From Mimachlamys varia (taxonomy: Eukaryota > Mollusca > Bivalvia > Pectinida > Pectinidae): a stretch of DNA of 64,000 bases. Below are positions 1-15,300 of this stretch, piece by piece. The DNA is taken from NCBI GenBank assembly GCA_947623455.1, contig OX392534.1, forward strand, positions 5,714,001 to 5,778,000. The letters run 5' to 3'. The notes beneath the pieces are model-generated. The model had not been told where the DNA came from and did not search any database. It was given only the letters and a program-made list of their open reading frames with translations. Position numbers and translations under genes: made by a program. How positions within the stretch are numbered: the first letter of the stretch is position 1; the number at the start of each line of letters is the position of its first letter.

Positions 1-224
1 AATGGGCATCAAATTATCTATTTAAATTCAGTATATATTGCACTTAAATTGAAGTACACCAAAATATGTACAGTTACAGTAGATAATTTACACATACTTC
101 TGAATGAATAGGTCCTAATACTATATATTGAATGTATGACAAAAATGCTGAATTCATAATTTGACTTCTACCGTTTAAGGTTTTGAAAATAAACAGATAT
201 GCAAGATTTTATGATATATTTCAG

Positions 225-312
225 AAATGTTGATAGCCAAGAACCAACGAGGCCTTGCGGCCCAGGCAATGCATGAGCTGGGTAACCTGCAGTACCACTA
301 CTCCAACATCAG
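225..312 (+). CDS. CFAP54: CFAP54 exon, first in window
   Basis: The acceptor is tttcag before 225 and the donor is gtatgt at 313. The exon enters with two bases of a split codon and reads [20 protein letters not shown], then LQYHYSNI, ending in phase 2. The ATG at 227 is internal, not a start, because the open frame continues from upstream exons outside the window. Confidence 0.85.
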
Positions 313-3300
313 GTATGTATGGATGCTAATCTGTGTTATTTACTCACAGGTGTTTGAAAAAAAACACTTCTGTGACCTCTTAATGTTATTTCAATTCGTT
401 TTTATTCAGCAGTGAGGCATGTACGCTCCGCCAAGTTTCAATCCTACCTAGCTTTGTTTCGCGACTGACTGGAAAAGTAAAGAAAACATGTCCTAATGAA
501 TTGTTCACATATAACTGTTCTGATTTTTAATTACAACTGTTTAACAGTTACTTAAATGACAGCTCTAAACAAGTGTGTTTTTGATATTTATAAAATTAAC
601 TTTGTTTGTCTGTTCACACATTTATAACAATAGTGCTGTATAAAGCGTAAATATATCACAAGATAATTTGTATCACAATTACTGACTTAATTCAGAAAGT
701 GTTGCTGACTTCAGGTCAGTATTCCATTAATGTGATATATACTATACCTTCCAAATACCAGGACACGATATTTCCATAGCAGATTAATTTTCCCGTGGAT
801 TTCTCCTAAGAACAGCCATTATGTTACAGGTCGGCGTACCAGTGGTGGTCGGAGTCCCTCGACTACACTCTCAACACCTCTGACGCTCTACACACTTGGC
901 GCCAACTCTTCAACAACAGCGCCGACATCAGCTCCGACATGCTGCAGCACTGCGGCCTGTGGGGATGTGTACTTGGGGGTGTCCTAGCTTCAAAGATTGC
1001 TCAGTGAGTAGAACTAAATTGAGAGGAGCATGTTTGTCATATTGATCATAGAGTAATATGTCTCGAACTTTGATTAAGAAGTGTATACAAACTACCGATA
1101 TGTAAGCCCTTTAGAATGAGGATCTTATATCTACAATATAGCCATACCTTATGTTGGTACTTCAGTCTGTATGTTTTGTACTAAGAATTGTATGACCTTG
1201 GTCTATAATGTATTACTGTATTAAGCTCAGTGTATGATAACTATTGTATGACCTGTCGACAGGTATATCCTGACACAGGACCTTGGTCTATAATGTATTA
1301 CTGTATTAGGTTCAGTGTATGATAACTATTGTATGACCTGTCTACAGGTATATCCTGACACAGGACCTTGGTCTATAATTGTATGAACTGTCTACAGGTA
1401 TATCCTGACACAGGACCTTGGTCTATAATTGTATTAACTGTCTACAGGTATATCCTGACACAGGACCTTGTCTATAATGTATAACTGTCTACAGGTATAT
1501 CCTGACACGGGACCTTGGTCTATAATGTATTACTGTATTAAGCTCAGTGTATGATAACTATTGTATGACCTGTCGACAGGTATATCCTGACACAGGACCT
1601 TGGTCTATAATGTATTACTGTATTAGGTTCAGTGTATGATAACTATTGTATGACCTGTCTACAGGTATATCCTGACACTGGACCTTGGTCTATAATTGTA
1701 TGAACTGTCTACAGGTATATCCTGACACAGGACCTTGGTCTATAATTGTATTAACTGTCGACAGGTATATCCTGACACAGGACCTTGTCTATAATTGTAT
1801 TAACTGTCGACAGGTATATCCTGACACAGGACCTTGTCTATAATTGTATTAACTGTCTACAGGTATATCCTGACACAGGACCTTGGTCTATAATTGTATT
1901 AACTGTCTACAGGTATATCCTGACACAGGACCTTGGTCTATAATGTATTAACTGTCTACAGGTATATCCTGACATGAGACCTTGGTCTATAATGTATTAA
2001 CTGTCGACAGGTATATCCTGACACAGGACCTTGTCTATAATTGTATTAACTGTCGACAGGTATATCCTGACACAGGACCTTGGTCTATAATTGTATGAAC
2101 TGTCTACAGGTATATCCTGACACAGGACCTTGGTCTATAATGTATTAACTGTCTACAGGTATATCCTGACATGAGACCTTGGTCTATAATGTATTAACTG
2201 TCGACAGGTATATCCTGACACAGGACCTTGTCTATAATTGTATTAACTGTCGACAGGTATATCCTGACACAGGACCTTGGTCTATAATTGTATTAACTGT
2301 CTACAGGTATATCCTGACACAGGACCTTGGTCTATAATTGTATTAACTGTCTACAGGTATATCCTGACACAGGACCTTGGCCTATAATTGTATTAACTGT
2401 CTACAGGTATATCCTGACACTGGACCTTGTCTATAATTGTATTAACTGTCTACAGGTATATCCTGACACAGGACCTTGGTCTATAATTGTATTAACTGTC
2501 TACAGGTATATCCTGACACAGGACCTTGGTCTATAATGTATTAACTGTCTACAGGTATATCCTGACACAGGACCTTGGTCTATAATTGTATTAACTGTCT
2601 ACAGGTATATCCTGACACAGGACCTTGGTCTATAATTGTATTAACTGTCTACAGGTATATCCTGACACAGGACCTTGTCTATAATTGTATTACTGTCTAC
2701 AGGTATATCCTGACACAGGACCTGGGTCTGCGTATGGAATGCTGCTTCCTGTCTGGGTACTTCTTCAAGGTATTTCTCCTGTTGATCTTACTATTTTAGA
2801 TTTGATATTAAGTTTTATGTCCAGTAAATGAATCTTGTTTCCAACCCCAGCCCTTGGTTACTCAGCACACTTTGACCACGTCTTATAAAATGTTGTTCAT
2901 TGTTACAACATTTGTTTATTTGGATACATGGTCTGGAGTGTTTGAATCTCAGTATGCTGGTATATACTGTAAAAGCCAATATTTTCGCATGTGGAATTGT
3001 TCGATTAGTCAGCCTCCAAACTGTTCGCAATGTTGAAATTTTCGTGCTGTAATCATTCTGTTTTGCTCTGTGTACCTATTATACCATGATACATTATAGA
3101 GTTTGAATGGTTTTAAATATATTCGCATGTGGATTTATTTACAGAGATTTAATGCCATCGAAATAAGCGTAAATTTCCACACCGTGAAAAATTCCACTTT
3201 TACAGTATGTGATTTTGACTCCCTGAATGGACAACTTATGTAAAACCCCAGAACAAAATTGAAAATCAGTGTACATTAGGTGTTTTGAAGACAAGGAAGT

Positions 3301-6300
3301 AACTGATATGTTTATATAAATCTACAGGCTCTGTTCCGGTCATCCCTACCCCACCCCACAGCAGATCGTGACTATGCCATGTACGAGGTCGGAGAGGGTT
3401 GTGAGGTCACAAACCTTGTCCCAGGTATTGACCTCCTGTCTGACAAGTTCCGGATGGATGGCCGGACATTGGTGTCATCTCTACGCTGGACGTCCGAGGA
3501 ACTAGCGAGAGGCAGACATAATCTGTTTGTAAGAACATTTATAGTACACGGTTCATTGTAGTAAAATGAAAGCCATTACAATTGAAGATGTTAATGCTAT
3601 AACTCATTTCCTAGAAGCATCACATTAAATCTTACATTTTGATTCTGAATGTAAATTGCTATTTTAACAAAACAAACAAATAGAATTACATAACTGGTAT
3701 AGTGTGGACTGAGTTCCTAGATCAGAACAGTAGAATAATATTCATGAACGCAGACTTTTGTGAACAGGGATGTATTTGTGAATAAGCCCTCCTCCCAACT
3801 TTTGATCAGTTATTTTTCTCAGGAGGTGGGGGCTTATTCCTGGTAAAATAGGTATCAAGTTTAAGATTGTTTAGATTACTAAAGGCATCTTACCTTCCTG
3901 GTATCTGACCAATGTGATGGCCCTATAGGCTGTGATAACTTACCTACGTTTGTCTCATTCCTGGTATATCTACCATACAGGTACTGCCACTGCTGACTCT
4001 GTACCTACACTTCACGACCTTCGTGTGTCGTGACCTCCAGCGGTGTGTTGACGGCCGTATCCTGAAGGTGCGAATCCTTACAGACATGTCGCTGTTTACT
4101 GAGGCGATGATCACACTTCAGCGACTCCTCCATGGGGAGCGGCTCCCACATACAGGAGATAGCAACTTCCGTCAGGTGGAGTCCAAGATGAAGTCTGTGA
4201 TGTTCAACACGGCCAAGCCTATTACAGACCCAGCAAACATGAAGGTATGCCTCTTAAGCCTCGGCTAAATAATAGAAGTTGAATTGTAGCTAAATAATAG
4301 AAGTTGAATTGTAAGCTAAATAATAGAAGTTGAATCGAAACCCAAATCAAACTTTCTAATTTTCAATCTGAATAGAAATTCTCCTGATTCCATTTGACCA
4401 TTACTGTCAATCAATGTATCACCCAACTTTATTTCATTTTACAAAGAGTAACATTTCTGTATTTATTTTGTTCTCATGTTTTCACAATATAATTTCCCCA
4501 GCGCTGTGTTATAATAAGGCCAACAGTGGTTGTGTGGACTTTACTGTCCCTTTAGAGATAATAGATAATATATGTACATATTCATTTTACTCAGTAGGTA
4601 ACACTTTACAAAGTAAAGTACCGCAAAACCTTGTCAGATACCTGTACTATTGTTCTAACAATAATTAGATTTAAAGAATCTTTCACCCCCTTTGGGGTGA
4701 GACAAGGAGATCTTAACCCAATTCTTAAGTTGCCAAACACAATGCTTGCTGAGTGTTTGGCAGCTTAAGAATCTTACCCTGAGGGTTGAGATCTCCTGTC
4801 TCACTACCAAGGAGGTGAATGATTATTTCAATTGATCTTACTTCAATGCAAGACATTGCTGATGTGATGAGATTGAATATTACGGATGTGAGGTCATTAT
4901 ATTGTTACCGTTGTATTATTGCTGTGACATCATAGTATCATTGTCGTGATGTCATTGTATTGTTGTTATGACATCAAACCATTGTTGAGAATGCATAAAA
5001 AGCATGTGTAGTCTGTCTCAATCCTAGGGTAAGAAACAAACTCATTCTATCTGTTTACCAGCTGTTGGAGAACCTGCTGGACAAGCGTCTCCCCTCGAGT
5101 CTGGCCACATTGTATGGTCCTCACATGACGTGTCACCTAGCACTAGTCCAGGCACACTTCTTCGTGTCCCTAGGGGAGAGCATCCCAGTCATCCCCATCA
5201 TTGAGGACGTGTTGTAAGTATTCCTGATGATTAGCTTTACTATTTCGCATAATTTGTGTCTGTAGTTTTAAGATTTTTGTCAAGATTTACCAGATATCAG
5301 ACTTTTTTCATGACATTTGTCTCGGCTTACTGAGCTGTCCCAGAAAATAAACCACAGACCTAGTGAAACCCAGTTATTATGTTAACAACTAAGTGAAAAT
5401 TTTACACTTTATTGACACTGCTAACGTATGTAAAAAAAAATTCTTGTGAGTTACCAAAACTTTTCCTGAAAGAGCTGGATGAGTCGGGAATAATGTGTTA
5501 AGAACTATTGCAATTTGTTATAGTTTTAAGCAAAGTCTTTTTCAAATGGTACAAGTAGTCCATGACATTATTCAGTAGACTTTATTATATGACACAGTAT
5601 CTAGTAGGTTGTATTGTATCAACTATTTAGTAGATCATGCTGTATGTAGTACACAGTATTTACCAGGTAGTAGATTATGTTGTGTGGATATTGTAGGTAG
5701 TTATTGTGTGTTAATAAATGTATTGTTTGTTGGATATGGTCATAATACTATTGTATTACATTACTTAGTAGATTACACTGTATAGCACATGTACAGTATT
5801 TAGTAGATTAATTATATTGTGTGGATATGGTACATTCATGTAGGTTGTTGTATAATTATGTTACTCTGTATCGTTTTGTCCTTTACGGTCATAATAATAT
5901 CGTATGACATGATATGTTGTGTACATCTGTATATGACACATACTGTGATCGCTGTGTAATTTGACACGTACTGTGATCGCTATGTAATTTGACACATGCT
6001 GTGATTGCTGTGTAATTTGACACATACTGTGATCGCTGTATAATTTGACACATACTGTGATCGCTGTGTAATTTGAAATTGTTGCGTTTTCTTTTCCCAC
6101 ACATCAGCTGCCATGTTTCCACCATTATGCGCAAACTCGTGTCTCGCTACGTGAGACAAATGAGGTATACATTGCACGCATGGCTTACTGTATATATATC
6201 TATAGTCGGATCAGTCATGCATGGCCCCATTCCTCCCTATCCTTCCCTGTAGCACTGTCTGTATGTGGCAACTAGGAGAACCTCACCCAACCAAATCTCA

Positions 6301-9300
6301 ATCATCGGAGTGCTTCATTATCTGGTGGGGCAATCTTTGAGTCATTTTGCTGTTAACCAAAGTACATCTTCTGAGAGATTTTTTTCCAAATTATACTCTT
6401 ATCAGAATAAAACCGTTAAAGGCTTTCATACGGACAACTTCAGTTTTCACAAAATAATTCTTATAACAACAGAATGAAGCCATTACTTTGTAACACAGGA
6501 ATCAAAGAATGTCTCTAAATGATGAAGCACTCCCTAGGGAATATCTTTGTGGTTATTTTCTTATAAAGGATGTTTTCATATACACGGATTTTCTTTATTT
6601 TTGTAATTCTATTTAATTTAAAGCATGACAATATGTTGGTTAGTGATTGTTTACTTATTGTTTGTTAGTAAGCGTAAACGCTTACACAGACAGAGACGAA
6701 TAAGGAGGTACATCATGAGAAGGTAAAACAGTAATAATAACTAAAAATAAAATTAAAACTAGCTTAAAATCGGTTTTAAACAACTACCAATGAATTCATT
6801 TCAACTGCCTATTCAATATGGCTATTGGTAAACATCATGTAAGATAGAGTAACTGATCTAGAAAGACTAAAATACCTTGTCAGAGACTCATTGTTAACAA
6901 CTATAGCAACGTCACTAAGTTATACCTAATAACTTAATTACAGCTTTCAAAGTGAATTTGAATAAAAATCTACACAGAAACCATATGTTTCATATCTTGA
7001 TATTCATTAATAGTTGGTGCATGCCAGTATAAGTCAGTACTAATCAGCATACTGATCAATGCATGGTCGTAATTCCTGCTGTAAGAGATGTGCATGCATG
7101 TTTAGCATTAGATCTGTATGAGGACAGGTTGTGGTTCAGTGGGAAATATATCTATCCTCATTTATACACCTCCAAAGTTAATTCCTGTAAATGGCTGTAA
7201 ATCTCATCATTATACTCCTACATCAATTCCTTCACCTTCATCAGTTTCTACACCTACACCAGTCCCTACACCTACATCAGTTCCTACACCTACATCAGTT
7301 CCTACACCTACATCAGTACCTACACCAATTTCTACACCTACACCAGTTCCTACACCTACAACAGTTCCTACACCTACATCAGTTCCTACACCTACACCAG
7401 TTCCTACACCTACACCAGTTCCTACACCTACACCAGTTCCTATACCTACATCAGTTCCTACACCTACATCAGTTCCTTCAGCTACATCAGTTCCTACACC
7501 TACACCAGTTCCTACACCTACATCAGTTCCTACACCTACATCAGTTCCTACACCTTCACCAGTTCCTACACCTACATCAGTTCCTACACCTACACCAGTT
7601 CCTACACCTACATCAGTTCCTACACCTACACCAGTTCCTACAACTACATCAGTTCCTACACCTACATCAGTTCCTACACCTACACCAGTTCCTACACCTA
7701 CACCAGTTCCTACACCTACACCAGTTCCTATACCTACATCAGTTCCTACACCTACATCAGTTCCTTCAGCTACATCAGTTCCTACACCTACACCAGTTCC
7801 TACACCTACATCAGTTCCTACACCTACATCAGTTCCTACACCTACATCAGTTCCTACACCTACATCAGTTCCTACACCTACATCAGTTCCTACACCTTCA
7901 CCAGTTCCTACACCTACATCAGTTCCTACACCTACACCAGTTCCTACACCTACATCAGTTCCTACACCTACACCAGTTCCTACACCTACACCAGTTCCTA
8001 CACCTACATCAGTTCCTACAACTACATCAGTTCCTACACCTTCATCAGTTCCTACACCTACATCAGTTCCTTCAGCTACATCAGTTCCTACACCTACATC
8101 AGTTCCTTCAGCTACATCAGTTCCTACACCTACATCAGTTCCTACACCTACACCAGTTCCTACACCTACACCAGATCCTACACCTACACCAGTTCCTACA
8201 CCTACATCAGTTCCTACACCTACACCATTTCCTACACCTACACCAGTTCCTACACCTTCACCAGTTCCTATACCTTCACGAGTTCCTACAACTACACCAG
8301 TTCCCACACCTACACCAGTTCCTATACCTACATCAGTTCCTATACCTACATCAGTTCCTACACCTACATCAGTTCCTACACCTACACCAGTTCCTATACC
8401 TACATCAGTTCCTACACCTACATCAGTTCCTATACCTACATCAGTTCCTATACCTACATCAGTTCCTACACCTACATCAGTTCCTACACCTACACCAGTT
8501 CCTATACCTACATCAGTTCCTACACCTACACCAGTTCCTATACCTACATCAGTTCCTACACCTACATCAGTTCCTACACCTTCACCAGTTCCTATACCTT
8601 CACCAGTTCCTACAACTACACCAGTTCCCACACCTACACCAGTTCCTACACCTACATCTGTTCCTACACCTACATCAGTTCCTACACCTACATCAGTTCC
8701 TACACCTACATCTGTTCCTACACCTACATCAGTTCCTACACCTACATCAGTTCCTACACCTACATCAGTTCCTTCAGCTACATCAGTTCCTACACCTACA
8801 ACAGTTCCTACACCTACACCAGTTCCTACACCTACATCAGTTCCTACACCTACATCAGTTCCTACACCTACATCAGTTCCTACACCTACACCAGTTCCTA
8901 CACCTACATCAGTTCCTTCAGCTACATCAGTTCCTACACCTACATCAGTTCCTACACCTACATCTGTTCCTACACCTACATCAGTTCCTACACCTACATC
9001 AGTTTCTACACCTACACCAGTTCCTACACCTACATCAGTTCCTACACCTACATCAGTTCCTACTCCTACATCAGTTCCTACACCTACATCAGTTCCTACA
9101 CCTACACCAGTTCCTACACCTACACCAGTTCCTACACCTACACCAGTTCCTATACCTACATCAGTTCCTATACCTACATCAGTTCCTACACCTACATCAG
9201 TTCCTACACCTACACCAGTTCCTACACCTACATCAGTTCCTACACCTACATCAGTTCCTACACCTACATCAGTTCCTTCAGCTACATCAGTTCCTACACC

Positions 9301-12300
9301 TACATCAGTTCCTACACCTACATCTGTTCCTACACCTACATCAGTTCCTACACCTACATCAGTTCCTACACCTACACCAGTTCCTACACCTACATCAGTT
9401 CCTTCACCTACATCAGTTCCTACACCTACATCAGTTCCTACACCTTCATCTGTTCCTACACCTACATCAGTTCCTACACCTACATCAGTTTCTACACCTA
9501 CATCAGTTCCTACACCTACACCAGTTCCTACACCTACATCAGTTCCTTCAGCTACATCAGTTCCTACACCTACATCAGTTCCTACACCTACACCAGTTCC
9601 TACACCTACACCAGTTCCTACACCTACATCAGTTCCTTCAGCTACATCAGTTCCTACACCTACATCAGTTCCTACACCTACATCAGTTCCTACACCTACA
9701 CCAGTTCCTACACCTACATCAGTTCCTTCAGCTACATCAGTTCCTACACCTACATCAGTTCCTACACCTACATCAGTTCCTTCAGCTACATCAGTTCCTA
9801 CACCTACATCAGTTCCTACACCTACACCAGTTCCTACACCTACACCAGATCCTACACCTACACCAGTTCCTACACCTACATCAGTTCCTACACCTACACC
9901 ATTTCCTACACCTACACCAGTTCCTACACCTTCACCAGTTCCTATACCTTCACCAGTTCCTACAACTACACCAGTTCCCACACCTACACCAGTTCCTATA
10001 CCTACATCAGTTCCTATACCTACATCAGTTCCTACACCTACATCAGTTCCTACACCTACATCAGTTCCTACACCTACATCAGTTCCTACACCTACATCAG
10101 TTCCTACACCTACATCAGTTCCTACACCTACATCAGTTCCTACACCTACATCAGTTCCTTCAGCTACATCAGTTCCTACACCTACATCAGTTCCTATACC
10201 TACATCAGTTCCTACACCTACACCAGTTCCTATACCTACATCAGTTCCTTCAGCTACATCAGTTCCTACACCTACATCAGTTCCTACACCTACATCAGTT
10301 CCTTCAGCTACATCAGTTCCTACACCTACATCAGTTCCTACACCTACATCTGTTTCTACACCTACATCAGTTCCTACACCTACATCAGTTCCTACACCTA
10401 AATCAGTTCCTACACCTACACCAGTTCCTACACCTACATCAGTTCCTTCAGCTACATCAGTTCCTACACCTACATCAGTTCCTACACCTACATCTGTTCC
10501 TACACCTACATCAGTTCCTACACCTACATCAGTTTCTACACCTACACCAGTTCCTACACCTACATCAGTTTCTACACCTACACCAGTTCCTACACCTACA
10601 TCAGTTCCTACTCCTACATCAGTTCCTACACCTACATCAGTTCCTACACCTACACCAGTTCCTACACCTACACCAGTTCCTACACCTACACCAGTTCCTA
10701 TACCTACACCAGTTCCTATACCTACATCAGTTCCTATACCTACATCAGTTCCTACACCTACATCAGTTCCTACACCTACACCAGTTCCTACAGCTACATC
10801 AGTTCCTACACCTACATCAGTTCCTACACCTACATCAGTTCCTACACCTACATCAGTTCCTATACCTACATCAGTTCCTACACCTACACCAGTTCCTATA
10901 CCTACATCAGTTCCTATACCTACATCAGTTCCTACACCTACATCAGTTCCTACACCTACATCAGTTCCTACTCCTACATCAGTTCCTACACCTACATCAG
11001 TTCCTACACCTACACCAGTTCCTATACCTACATCAGTTCCTACACCTACACCAGTTCCTACACCTACATCAGTTCCTTCAGCTACATCAGTTCCTACACC
11101 TACATCAGTTCCTACACCTACATCTGTTCCTACACCTACACCAGTTCCTACACCTACACCAGATCCTACACCTACACCAGTTCCTACACCTACATCAGTT
11201 CTTAGAAATGCAGTTAATACCCCATTTGTACCTTTCTTCTCCATACCGATCCTGTAAATGGGTGTAAATCTCCTTATTTATGCCCCACCTCCAACATATT
11301 TTATGGAAATGGCTGTGATTTTTTCCAGGACAGTTTAATTTCACAGTATATATATGGCATTATGTTTACATTACATTTAGTTTAATTTTATTTTAATTTA
11401 TACTGTCTCATATCATTGCCTATGTGTTCCCCTTTATTTCTGTATTTCTGGATCATACAATCAAACTGACCTGTTAGTAAAAGGCATTGTTTACCAATCA
11501 TTCTATATATTTCAGAAATGAATTGGTTTTGTATGTTTCACAGAACTTGTGAATATTAAAGGTCATTTTGTCTGTATTAGTTTTGAATTAGCTGTACATT
11601 ATAGTGTACTGGAGAAGGGACTGCCAGTATCTGTTACAACTTTATGTTTACGTTTCAGGTATAGAGTACTCCGGTTATTATAACATATTTATTAGATTTA
11701 TACAGGTGCAAGTTACCCTGTGCTCTTATTAAACCAAGATTATTAAAGCTCCTGCTTATTTCCTGTCAGTAGTAATATTCCTATCAGAGTTCCCACATCT
11801 CCCAGATCCTAGAATATCAAAGTTCTCCCTTACCTCCAATGGAGGCACAGTTAAGTATCCTTGAAGCCAATGATAGCGTTGTCAAAACTAAGTGTAGAAA
11901 TACTTAGCTGCCTCCTAAACAGGATTGAGAGTAGGAGGGAGGGGACGGGTATCGACAGTTGAATTGTTGTAAGCCTAAAGTAAAACATTTATCTTTTGTT
12001 TCCTGGCAAATTAAGCTAATTAAGAGTAAGTAACTTTCATAGACTTTATTTGATAACACAGTGAGTTAATTTAGGACTTGTCACAAACGTGGTCGACATA
12101 AAATAGAATATATAAATACAACTGTGAATGTCTGTTTCTCCACATAAAAAAGTTGCCTTATATACCCCAATCAGAATTAATGTATAGAAACTTACAGCTT
12201 CATATTGTACTGAGACCAAGAACTGATGTTTAAGATGTTGAGCTATACCAATTGTAGTGTGTGTAAATCAATATCATCTATGTAAATTGGCCCGGCCCTG

Positions 12301-15300
12301 GGGCCTCATATAGGAGCTTGATCATCCTTAATCCTGTCACTTACTTTCATATCTCTAGAGGCGTGACAGTGAAATGATTTCATTTTGTGTTACATTAATC
12401 ATACTTTATATGTTTATTCGTAAATAATGTTTATCAATTTGTTTAAACTCTTTCACCCCTGGAATTTTGCAATGGTCTATTTCAACCTTTGAATTTGAAG
12501 TGTTCAAATGTGTCTTCAGGTTGATTGCATGAGTTAAACTTATTAATCTGGCTCCCACTGGTTATGTTTTTCTAGTTATATGACTTGTTGTAATTCGTAG
12601 GATACCTGAAGGGCAGGGGTCACTCAAACCGTACACAATGAGTACAATGACAAAAACCAAGAACCTGAGAGGTACCAACAGTTTGACCTCCAAACCACAG
12701 AAAGCCAAATCCGCCTCCGACAGTCGCAAGGACGCTGGTAAATAAAACTACATGTTCATATCTGGAATATGATAATTACTCAAGAAACATTAATTTAAAT
12801 AAACGTGTGAAAATAAAACATTGCAGGGGGATTTCTAGGAGAATAACTGTGATCAGTAATGTAATTATTTAAGGATTAACTTTATATTTTGTTTAGGTTA
12901 TCGGGGGGATAACTATAATGAAAAACGGGTAAATTTAATAACTGGCGAAGCGGGTTATGTATAATTTACCCGTTTTCCATTGTAGTTATTTTGCACAGTT
13001 ATGCGGTGATAATAATAGTCTGTGGAACAATGGTTATCGAGTGAACGTCAGTGTAGACGGTAAATATTAGTTATTAACCAGTAAAAACAGAGACATTTTT
13101 GGAATATTGATATATTTGTGAACAGAGATAGGTTTGGACTATATTTGTTGTCTGCGGTACAGATGATGACCTCGAGAGTGTGGAGAGTGCTAACATCCAG
13201 CGACGCTTTACCAGCAGTAAGAAGCCCCTGACGTTGGAGCTCATCAAGGGAACACTGCTGGCCGTCTCCGACCAGATGGTGTCCACTATAGCAGAGGTCA
13301 TCCAAGAAAATGCTGAACATGCTGAAAATGGTAAACATGCTGAAAATGGTAAACATGCTGAAAATGGTAAACATGCTGAAAATGGTAAACATGCATATCC
13401 TGTTATCAACTCTACAACAGCTGATGAATTATGAGAAAAAAACTCTGAATGTTATTTTGAAAAAAATTACTTTGAAAAATGAATTGCCTAAAAATAAGCT
13501 AAAAATAAATCTACCTGGTCACTTTATTGTCTGGCCAATCAGATCAGCTGCAATGACATAAACCAGCCCATTTATATTGTTAACCGATCTTATACCTTAA
13601 TATTACTGATCTTTCAGATTTTTGTATTTAAAGTCAAGGTAGTCAGATCAATTTTGTATTACAAATCAGATTTCTGAAGATGTTAACTTACTAGATTCCT
13701 TGAGTTCTGAATCCTCAGGTTCCCTTTAATATATGTATGTAAGTACGAGTTCCTGTATTTGTAGGGCTGGAGAGTTTACCTGCGGCAGAGTTAGAACTGG
13801 TGGTGTTGTGTAAGCTTCTACAGGCCACCATCGCACGACAGAAACAGCATGCTCCACTGGCCGCTCGCATTGTCCTGTCATCGATCAAACTTCTCAAGTC
13901 ATCGGACATCTTCAAACCCAAGAAGGATGTTCCCCCTCCTCCGAGGTAGGTGATGCACTGTAAACCTTTTGCCAAAAGGCAGTGCTAGACAAATACCCTG
14001 TTCAGTATAAACAAAATAATTGATAAATTGTTAGACTGTAGACAGAGTTAAATGCTAGCTTTTATTTGAGCTGTAGGAGAATTGACTTTAATATATTATG
14101 TAATGGACTTTAGATAATGTTACTGATTTTAAGAGTGAAATGTTTTATGTTGTTTTACAGAGAAAATACAACCCAAGACAGGTAACTAGAGTTATGGCCC
14201 CTAACTTCACCGTATATAGAGTAGAGCACAGTCTTTGTTTTACTTTTCTTTATTTTGATCCTTTTTATGCCTACAGAACTAGAGCTCTTCTCAATAAACC
14301 CATAGTCTGTGATAAATCGCCTCTGTATCAAAACTTGTCGTTAATCTTGTATGTGATGCTAAACTTTGTAGATATATAAACTTTCACCTTTACAATGAGA
14401 TACGTCATTCCACGGTATCACATGATCTGCTTGTCTGAGATTGCCACAGTGTCACTGTTCACAAGCCTCCATTACAACCCTCTGTCCCTTAAGTCTGCCT
14501 TAGCTTGCTGTAGAATGAAAGTTTCATTGTAAAAGCAAGTCTTATGGCAGTGATTGTTCCATACATGTATTTTTTTCTCAGTCAGTGCTTTCTTATTAGT
14601 GTTGGACCACAAACAGAAAATGGCAATGATTTATTTACAGACTTTTGTAGGTTAAAGCCAAACATCTTGTATGTGTTCACATCTAAATGAGTTTCTCCAA
14701 TAGTGAATAAAGTATAATAAATGTTGTGAAAAAATTGAAAACCAGAACAACTGAATATGTAAAACAAGGAAGGTGGAAAAACTGACTCGTGTTTACTTTA
14801 ATTACGTATCATTAGAATTTCTTCCACACTTCATTGGTTCATTGCCATTTTAGATAGGGATATAGTCTTTTACCAGGGACGGCAAAAGACAGCTCACAAG
14901 CACTATCACGTTATCACTTTATGCAGTGTAACCAGAGTAATGTCACCAATTTTGTCACGCATTACATCTGCCAATGAAGATGTTGTGATCCACTGAGTTC
15001 ACATTACAACTTATTTTACGTTAGGATCGTGTTAGAAAAAAATAATCAGTCACCCCCGTATAATTTAGACAGAGAAATCTCAACCTTCAGGATAAGATTT
15101 ATGAATTCTAACACTTGGCAAAGCCTCATGATAAAATTCATTAGTCTTACTCTCGGCTTGAGATTTTACAGCCTACACCACACAAAGGTGATATAGATTC
15201 TATTAGTCCCTGGCCCATCTTTAGTTTCACTAGAACGTCTGCCTTGAATAGTTTTTGTCTGTTACTTTGTATGAATCATGGTTTCTTACTGAGGTCATCG

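Noticed and set aside
7118..11257. Single-frame Pro/Thr/Ser-rich protein of 1,379 residues
   Set aside because: It is the 18-bp minisatellite read in frame. Two + frames and one - frame are equally open, there is no signal peptide or flanking domain, and it sits inside a CFAP54 intron.
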